Shown here piece by piece: positions 31,224 to 37,139 of a stretch of DNA of 37,139 nt (its first letter is position 1; the number at the start of each line of letters is the position of its first letter). The DNA lies in assembly GCF_001186125.1 (NCBI RefSeq), contig NW_014040450.1, positions 86,419 to 123,557 of the forward strand, in the 5' to 3' direction. Both the position numbers and the translations under genes were made by a program. Below the pieces are notes generated by a model. The model was not told the DNA's origin. It was given only the letters and a program-made list of their open reading frames with translations, and made no database searches. The DNA comes from Sphaeroforma arctica JP610 (lineage: Eukaryota; Opisthokonta; Ichthyosporea; Ichthyophonida).

Positions 31224-31959
31224 ACTCTTACTGTATAAATAGCTCTATCAATTACTAAAAATAAAATAGTTTTATTCACTATCGCTCGCATATGTTTATT
31301 TATTAGGAAAATAGTAATACATGCGATCCTCCTCACATACCAACGTCCTAAAATTGACTATGTAAATATTATTAATATACTTTCATTACATCATTCTTAG
31401 CCTGAGTAATACTTGCAACTATTCCCCATAAAGTCCTCCTCTTGCTGCCAAGTCCCACGTCCTTCACGTCCATTTCATAGGGGCGCGTCCGATTCGCCTC
31501 GAAAACCGGCACCGGGAGCCTCGGTTTTCTTGGCCAAATCTGACCATTACTTGTTCGACAAGCCGCACATTGTTATAACTCCAAAAAATGACCAATTGTT
31601 AAAAATCAGTTATATGTGCACGGATCGTGAATATTCTTAGAAACTACGAAATGAAGTAGCAGAAGTATAGTACATCAGGGAATGGAGAGATGAACTCGGC
31701 CTAATAATAGTATAGAACCGATTATATACATGTGTGAACGGCTGAACACTTAGACTTCCATGAAACATTATAGTAGACGACTGAATCAGGATATCAGCCT
31801 TTGAACACTAAAGTAGAACAATTGGATTAGTTCTTCAATAGTAAACTAAGTGTATGGTCTACTACAACGAAGCTCTAGCCACAGATACTAGACTACAACT
31901 AAGTGTCTCGATTGATTTAATAACCTTCTTTTTTTTCGATTTGACCTACTAACTCCAGA
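31224..31959 (+). other. Unassigned stretch between tRNA-Gly and the retroelement remnants
   Basis: An open frame at 31413-31640 (75 codons, Ser/Pro-rich start) has no recognisable domain. The rest is AT-rich with no repeat that I can define. Confidence 0.4.
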
Positions 31960-33950
31960 ATGGGTGATTGCTTCAGCGATACAACGTCATCACGCATAAG
32001 TGGCAACACTCCACGCAATGAGCTTCGAACGCCTTCGATGTGTTATAGACGACGCTATTGCCCAATTCTGTCTTTTCTCTATGAATGGAAACTAGAAAAG
32101 TTCCAGAAGGAGTATACGCGATTCCCCGCGCTTCAATTTCTCGACCAGCCGAAACAAATCAAATTGATGGTAGCACTAGGAACGGAGGGAACAAACGTCG
32201 AAGTTGAACGTTGGCTGATCGCACACTATGGAAGTGCAGCATACCCCATAAAGCTGGAGCACGACGCGGAATTGCTATAGCAAGCACGTATAAACAAACA
32301 ATCCACTACCAATCGGATCTAGCTAGATAGTGTGTACTTTCTGCGCTGTATCATTTAGACGAACAACACTTGCCAATGCGGATACCCACACCAATGCGTC
32401 GCGATAGAGGTGACATTGTCCTTGCCCGAGCGGCAGATGGAAAAGAAGTCAACGAATCTCTTCGACTAGAAGCACCACCAAACCTCTCAACAAACCCTGT
32501 TGATCCACGCCTTATGGTTATTTGATTACCGTCAACAGATGGATGCGGGGAACCGTGAGACAATAAGTGACAGGGATGAACCCTTGCCTTCAAACGCCCC
32601 TACCGATGCCTAAACCAGAGCAGTCTTCTACCCCTCAGCTTATTGCCGACTAATGGAGGGCATATGATGTTGGCCTTCAGCATCGTAAGGCGGACGATGC
32701 AGTTTCATTTATGCCTTAGCGCACCTCAACTGATCCTAATATGATCGATCAATGGTTGCTCTAAAGCATGGACTTGCTAGAACACTTGTCGATGGGGAGA
32801 CCTTTCGTAAATGTCCCACAGCTCGGTGAAGCAGCCGCGGGGACCACGGGATGCTTTTCAGTCTAGTGGCGATGCCACCGAGTTCAATGATAGTATTATC
32901 TGATCGGCCACAGGTCGCTGGCACACACAAACAGCTGACCGACAAAAGCACTTTTACCTGCCCCAACGGCCCTGTTGGTTTCTTATGGCGATATATCCAG
33001 AGGTTGATGGAAGACTTTCCCAATATTTCGATATGCATGTCGGTCAGACACGCCTCTCAGTTTATTAACCTCCTTGACTGAATGGAGCACCTCCGGAGAT
33101 GCAGCGAAAGGTCTGGGTTGAAGGTTGGACATATCCAGTGACGCTGAGAAACAGGGATGTTTCAAGCCTCAAACATTGTACCCTTTAAAGCTACAACAGT
33201 TGAGTTGCGGACCCGCTCATCTCAGTTTGAGGCAAATGTTTACCAAATTTATGGACCAAATTGTACAAGCTCCGCATCGCAATGTGAACGTTCATAACTA
33301 CTGCGTACTACGATATTTTAAAGAGGGGCTATTACAAACACTCGACCTGTATGAGCCTACGCACACTACGGCCTACTCCACTCGAAAGTTATCGGCGACT
33401 GCACTTGAGCAACACATAGCCTCATCGACTAAACGCAGCCGCAGTATGTCGCCCGGCTTTACGAACTATACCTACTGTGGCAGGAGCCAGTCCGAGAATC
33501 ACGATGATAGTGACCGATGATCGTGACCGGCCATCTAAAGGCTGTAGCCTGAGCACGGGTTGTGGATACCAATCGGACTCCGAACATAGGTGCGGCAATA
33601 GTCGCCAGCAATCAACTGGCAACGGCGGAACCTATCCAGACCGAGCTAGTGGTGTGACCGCAAAAGCTTCACTCCTGGGACCCACCAACCTCCGCCTGAC
33701 ATCTGCGACATCACAATTTTTGTGAAGCTACAGCGACCTGCATTTCCCGCTAATTGAATGCAAGCACAACATATGACTGACGAAGAGACGACGCCCTACG
33801 CTCAGACACCACACAGTCCAACGAAAACCGACATTCTGTTGTTTTCCGACAGCAGGTAGCAATGTCAAAACTCGACCGCCAGCTGAAGTTTGCCATCACC
33901 AAACTATACGAGGGTCTTGAACGTTTCATTGAGGTCTTTGGCTCCACTGC
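31960..33950 (+). mobile_element. Decayed coding-like stretch, possibly retroelement gag remnant
   Basis: Several plus-strand open fragments (for example 31960-32280 and 33125-33520) with helical, charged sequence and a Ser/Arg-rich end containing Cys and His, in an order and setting that would fit a gag-like region before the LTR-like sequence at 33978. It looks old and broken in several places. No family is identified with certainty; a decayed host gene is possible. Confidence 0.3.
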
Positions 33951-33977
33951 CAGTCTCCTTCCGTTCCAAGAAGTTTC

Positions 33978-34195
33978 TGTAAGAGTGCAATGTAGTAGAC
34001 TTTAAATGAAGTGCAAATGTATTTAAAGAGCGGTGCGTTCGAATGAATTTATTTATGATCTCACCCTCAGTTATATACTGATAGTATTTGTACGAGTGTT
34101 CAACCACTAGGGTTGGCCAGGGTAAAAACTCATATGTTCAGTATGAGAAACCTTATGCAGAACACTTTAGCACTCGGATATATTTTCTAGAAATA
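33978..34195 (+). mobile_element. LTR-like sequence, copy 1 (+ orientation)
   Basis: Begins TGTAAGAGTGCAATGTAGTA and includes GGCCAGGGTAAAAA and CAGTATGAGAAACCTTATGC. About 210 bp resemble the reverse complement of 36235-36412. It starts with TG as LTRs do; the other end is not defined. TATAAATA at about 34268 could belong to its promoter region. Probably an old LTR fragment. Confidence 0.5.
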
Positions 34196-34725
34196 AATAT
34201 ATCATATTCTCTGTTACGCACACTCAGTCTCGGACCTCGGCTCTTGGGTAGCCGGTGGCCCGTGTCCTATAAATAGAATAATCTGAGAAGAAGTCTCAAA
34301 TTACTCTTACATTCTCTTGGGCTGACCCACCTATACATATATTAATTTAAGAACAAGTCCCTAATTACTCTCGAGCTAACGACGTAAAACATTATTAACG
34401 TATTTAAAAATACGTCTACTCCTGTAGTCTCTCAGTTTCACTTGGTGCGGCGGCCAAAGTGTTGGGTGCAATGGCTAGCCCTGTGGTATGTAATAGAGAT
34501 GACTGTACCTTAACGTTCTCCCCTCGTACAAGAGGAGAGGTTGCTTATATATTGACAGTCTTATAACCAATGATCCGGAACTTAGTCATGTGCCTTATCC
34601 GATCAAAACGCTTGATCGGGTAACCCAAATTTACGGCATATACAAATAATCTCAAATATCCAACAACCCCTATTAGGTATTCGTTCCAAGCTGAAACACT
34701 ACCAGTGTGCCAGTTTCTGAGATAA
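34196..34725 (+). other. Unassigned, probably retroelement-derived
   Basis: Contains TCAAATTACTCTTACATTC and CCCTAATTACTCTCGAGC, loosely like motifs in 35940-36110. No gene seen. Confidence 0.35.
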
Positions 34726-34987
34726 GAAATTAGTATCCAAGCACGGGCCGGGGACACTGGCCTTTATTTTCAAAGAGCTAAGGCAGTGTGCTGGCATTTT
34801 ACCTCAGAGAGCTAGACGGCTCAAAGTTAATGTTTCTAGCACATCGCCTTCTTAACCGAAATTAGTATCCAAACACGGGCCGGGGACACTGGCCTTTATC
34901 TTCAAAGAGCTAGGGCAGTGTGCTGGCATTTTACCTCAGAGAGCTAGACGGCTCAAAGTTAATGTTTCTAGCACATCGCCTTCTTAA
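34726..34987 (+). repeat. 132-bp tandem duplication
   Basis: GAAATTAGTATCCAARCACG starts at 34726 and 34858; the two copies differ at only a few positions through CACATCGCCTTCTTAA. High identity means a recent duplication inside an otherwise old region. Confidence 0.96.
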
Positions 34988-35558
34988 ACTATTCTCTGTA
35001 CAAAATAAAAGCTTAATTCTGGTCGCGGCGACACATACGCGCATGTGCTGCGAGTCCTTATAGTACGTGATAATATCGTTAGTGATGACATTCATAAAGT
35101 TTATTTCAATTTGGGGTAAACTATTATATGTATCGTCAAACACTTCCGCTGTCTCCCACGCCATCGTATTTAGTATCAAAATTTACCAGTCTCGTCATTC
35201 GGTCGGCGTTTAATGATATGGCGGAGCTCTAATCCTTCTTCCTGCCACAACGCATCGTTCAGCGAGGGATCCGTACTACGACACCGCACGGGCCGAAAAC
35301 GGTCGCATTTTCGACGTTCTTCTTTCAGAATTCACCATTATAATGTCCCTTTCATTAAACTGGACCAAATCGTTAGAAGGTCGAAGGATTTTGTCAGTTT
35401 GTCCGTATACTCCATCGTTAATATCGGCAATATTGTATCACATAGTACCAAAGTACACGCAAGGGTGCAATTGTGTTTACGGGTGATACGAGGGTTCTGG
35501 TACAATATTTTGAATGCTAGATGTTCATCCCATGCCTGCGGTATGGCCTCACAGCAGA
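34988..35558 (-). mobile_element. Sequence downstream of the integrase remnant
   Basis: Minus-strand open fragments continue from the integrase-like part, probably the C-terminal end of the same decayed polyprotein and its flank. No domain recognised. Confidence 0.3.
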
Positions 35559-35890
35559 TGCGAATTGTGAGAGGGAAGGTAGTTCACATCTTGCCTGGAA
35601 GTTCAACAATCTTATTGGTAAATTTCGAGCCCATGTCTGTCTGCATTTTTCATGAGAATCCGTGTTCACCAAAAATCTCTACCAGAGTCAGCACCGTTGT
35701 CCGTTTCGACTTATCAGGTGTGGCGCGGAGGATCCAGTAACCGATAGCTACATCCAACACATGAAGGATGAACTTGTTCTTGTCGAGATATTATTGGTAT
35801 GGTAATGTAATCGGCCCGAATGTGGTCCCACGGATATCATACGCTAATACTAATCGTCTGGTGGAAACCCTTTCATAAAGTGTCTTGGCC
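35559..35890 (-). mobile_element. Decayed retroelement integrase (rve core) remnant
   Basis: The minus strand carries an rve-type pattern: an Asp in FILHVLDVAIGYW, a spacer, then EIFGEHGF and TDMGSKFTNKIVELPG, the second catalytic Asp with its GSKFTN context. This is the integrase core of LTR retrotransposons, probably Ty3-like. It is a broken fossil of considerable age. Confidence 0.6.
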
Positions 35891-35934
35891 CAAATGAGAG
35901 ACTACAGGTCTCAGGCCAGATTTTACAGCAAGAA

Positions 35935-36120
35935 AGCATCTTTGATTTATGGAAGTCATCAGAGTTAGCTCACTCCCGAGAGCTAAGTCATCGGAGTTAG
36001 CTCACTCCCGAGAGCAAATCAAGTTGCTCAAATTACTCTCAAGAGTTGAGTTATTACTTAACCGACTTCCGAGAGCAGATTAAGTTTCTCAACCGATTCC
36101 CGAGAGTGAATTAAACCTGA
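35935..36120 (+). repeat. Short degenerate repeats with CTCCCGAGAGC core
   Basis: TTAGCTCACTCCCGAGAGC occurs twice (about 35965 and 35999), with related CTCAAGAGTTGAG, CTTCCGAGAGCAG and ATTCCCGAGAGTG following. Confidence 0.75.
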
Positions 36121-36234
36121 CAACCGCAACATATTAATGATAGATGCGGTTCTATGTGAGTCACAACCTATGCGGAAAGGCATCATGTGATCAGCGTGAG
36201 ATTTAGTTGCAGAGAAGTTGAAATAGAAAAGCAT

Positions 36235-36412
36235 CGAAGTGTTTAAGTGTTCCGCATAAGGTTTCTCATACTGACCATATAAATTTTTACCCTGGCCAGC
36301 CCAAGCGGCTGAAGACTAGCACAAACACCTTAGGTATAAAACCAAAGGTGAGGTCAGATATAAATACATACATTTGCACTTTCTTTAAAGTCTACTATAT
36401 TGCACTCTAACA
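36235..36412 (-). mobile_element. LTR-like sequence, copy 2 (- orientation)
   Basis: The reverse complement starts TGTTAGAGTGCAATATAGTA and includes GGCCAGGGTAAAAATTTATA and GTATGAGAAACCTTATGCGG, clearly related to 33978-34195. With copy 1 it forms an inverted pair about 2.4 kb apart. Confidence 0.5.
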
Positions 36413-36579
36413 CCAAACACTCACCACATTGTCTCGATTTCCGTGTCTAACTCCAAGTGGCTAACTGTCGCAGTTTGTGAACTGTGTCAGCCGCCCCGTG
36501 GTTGTCTGCGCGAATGCTGGCTGCCCTTCATTGCTAACCAAAACAATGAAGATTGATCGCGCTGCGTCTAAACAACCGT

Positions 36580-37095
36580 TTTATGGTATGGGACGTGGTT
36601 CCACATACCCGATTTGCTGTGAGTAGTTTGAATTCAATGTGAACTCAGTCTTTCTACTACCGTGTGTTCTCATGGTGACTTCCAGCACGCGTACTTGGCA
36701 TATGTCAAGAATGTGTGTCGTGTTTGAGGCACTAGTACCGGCTACGACTGTAGTATGTGCATAAAATAAATCAAACCAAAGCACACGTGGTACCCAAGGC
36801 AGGCATAAGATTGCAAATGCCCCGTCCGCTTTGATCTTGCGGAGCATCTTGTGAATGAGCTTTCAATGTAGGCTCATGCTTCCTTGCACGAGGGACCACT
36901 CCTGGTCGAAAAAAGTTCTTCGTCCAAATCCGAGGCTGCTGAGCCTTATGTAGAGCCGCAGATACGGACATGTTATTTGGTCCGGAGATCCTTTGGGCCT
37001 GCTCGAAGTAGCTGGTAAATAATTGTCAGCAGTCTGCATATCTTTATTATCTGCCGTACCTTCATGTACTATGCTTACAATATCCGGTAGCACTT
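36580..37095 (-). mobile_element. Retroelement RT/RNase H-tail-like fragment, possibly DIRS-like
   Basis: Minus-strand frames include LIHKMLRKIKADGAFAILCL then PWVPRVLWFDLF, resembling the LI..VL.KI....A..I..P.WP...W...L signature after RNase H in DIRS/Ngaro-type elements. The call rests on that one motif. Partial and broken; it runs off toward the window edge. Confidence 0.35.
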
Positions 37096-37139
37096 ACTTT
37101 TCTGCCATCCGCCTGGTCGAAAAAAGTTATTCGTCCAAA
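36900..37139 (+). repeat. Direct repeat CCTGGTCGAAAAAAGTTMTTCGTCC at 36901 and 37112
   Basis: The 28-nt sequence CCTGGTCGAAAAAAGTT followed by CTTCGTCCAAA or ATTCGTCCAAA occurs at about 36901 and again at the window end, one mismatch apart. The second copy may continue beyond the window. Confidence 0.85.

Noticed and set aside
31413-31640. 75-codon ORF as a small gene
   Set aside because: No domain, no neighbours that give it a role, and this length is expected by chance.
33978-36412. A complete Polinton-type or DNA element with inverted ends and an rve integrase
   Set aside because: Only 2.4 kb apart, starts are LTR-like (TGT...), and no polymerase or capsid-like part is visible; inverted LTR fragments explain it better.

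Overview
The window looks like nuclear DNA of an intron-rich unicellular eukaryote. Nearly all of positions 1-30370 on the + strand is one gene: the ortholog of TONSL (Tonsoku-like, NFKBIL2), a replication-coupled DNA repair scaffold. I traced 31 GT-AG exons from 1345 to the stop at 30368-30370, about 5.5 kb of coding sequence and roughly 1,830 codons, in the order TPR repeats, acidic linker, ankyrin repeats, acidic and disordered region, ubiquitin-like fold, leucine-rich repeats. The gene starts upstream of the window, so the first Met and first TPR helix are missing. Reading phase is conserved across every junction except one (exon 5 to exon 6), which I could not resolve. The ankyrin/UBL/LRR layout is the animal type (plant TSK lacks the ankyrin block), so a unicellular relative of animals such as an ichthyosporean is a reasonable guess, but that is inference.

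Layout: exons 1-10 (1345-9975) encode the TPR region; exons 11-13 (11010-12303) an acidic and basic linker; exons 13-16 (12232-16145) the ankyrin repeats; exons 17-20 (16849-20987) a charged, mostly disordered region dominated by a 1,465-nt exon; exons 21-23 (21588-23422) the UBL fold and its exit; exons 23-31 (23243-30370) the LRR domain. About 80% of this part is intron. Most introns carry their own private minisatellite (12 to about 95 bp units), many abutting or including a splice site. Short degenerate TTTAGGG/CCCTAAA tracts occur in at least ten introns.

From 30371 the character changes. A polyadenylation signal is followed at 30533-30621 by what looks like a circularly permuted tRNA-Leu(UAG) gene: the 3' half (with B box) lies 7 nt upstream of the 5' half (with A box), and a T10 Pol III terminator follows. 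A conventional tRNA-Gly(UCC) lies on the - strand at 31153-31223. The rest (about 31.4-37.1 kb) is AT-richer and holds decayed retroelement fragments: an unrecognised coding-like stretch, two related LTR-like sequences in inverted orientation, an integrase remnant and a possible DIRS-like fragment. No intact host gene was recognised there.

The two most unusual observations are the permuted tRNA-Leu candidate and the repeated seeding of intronic tandem arrays at splice junctions of one gene.
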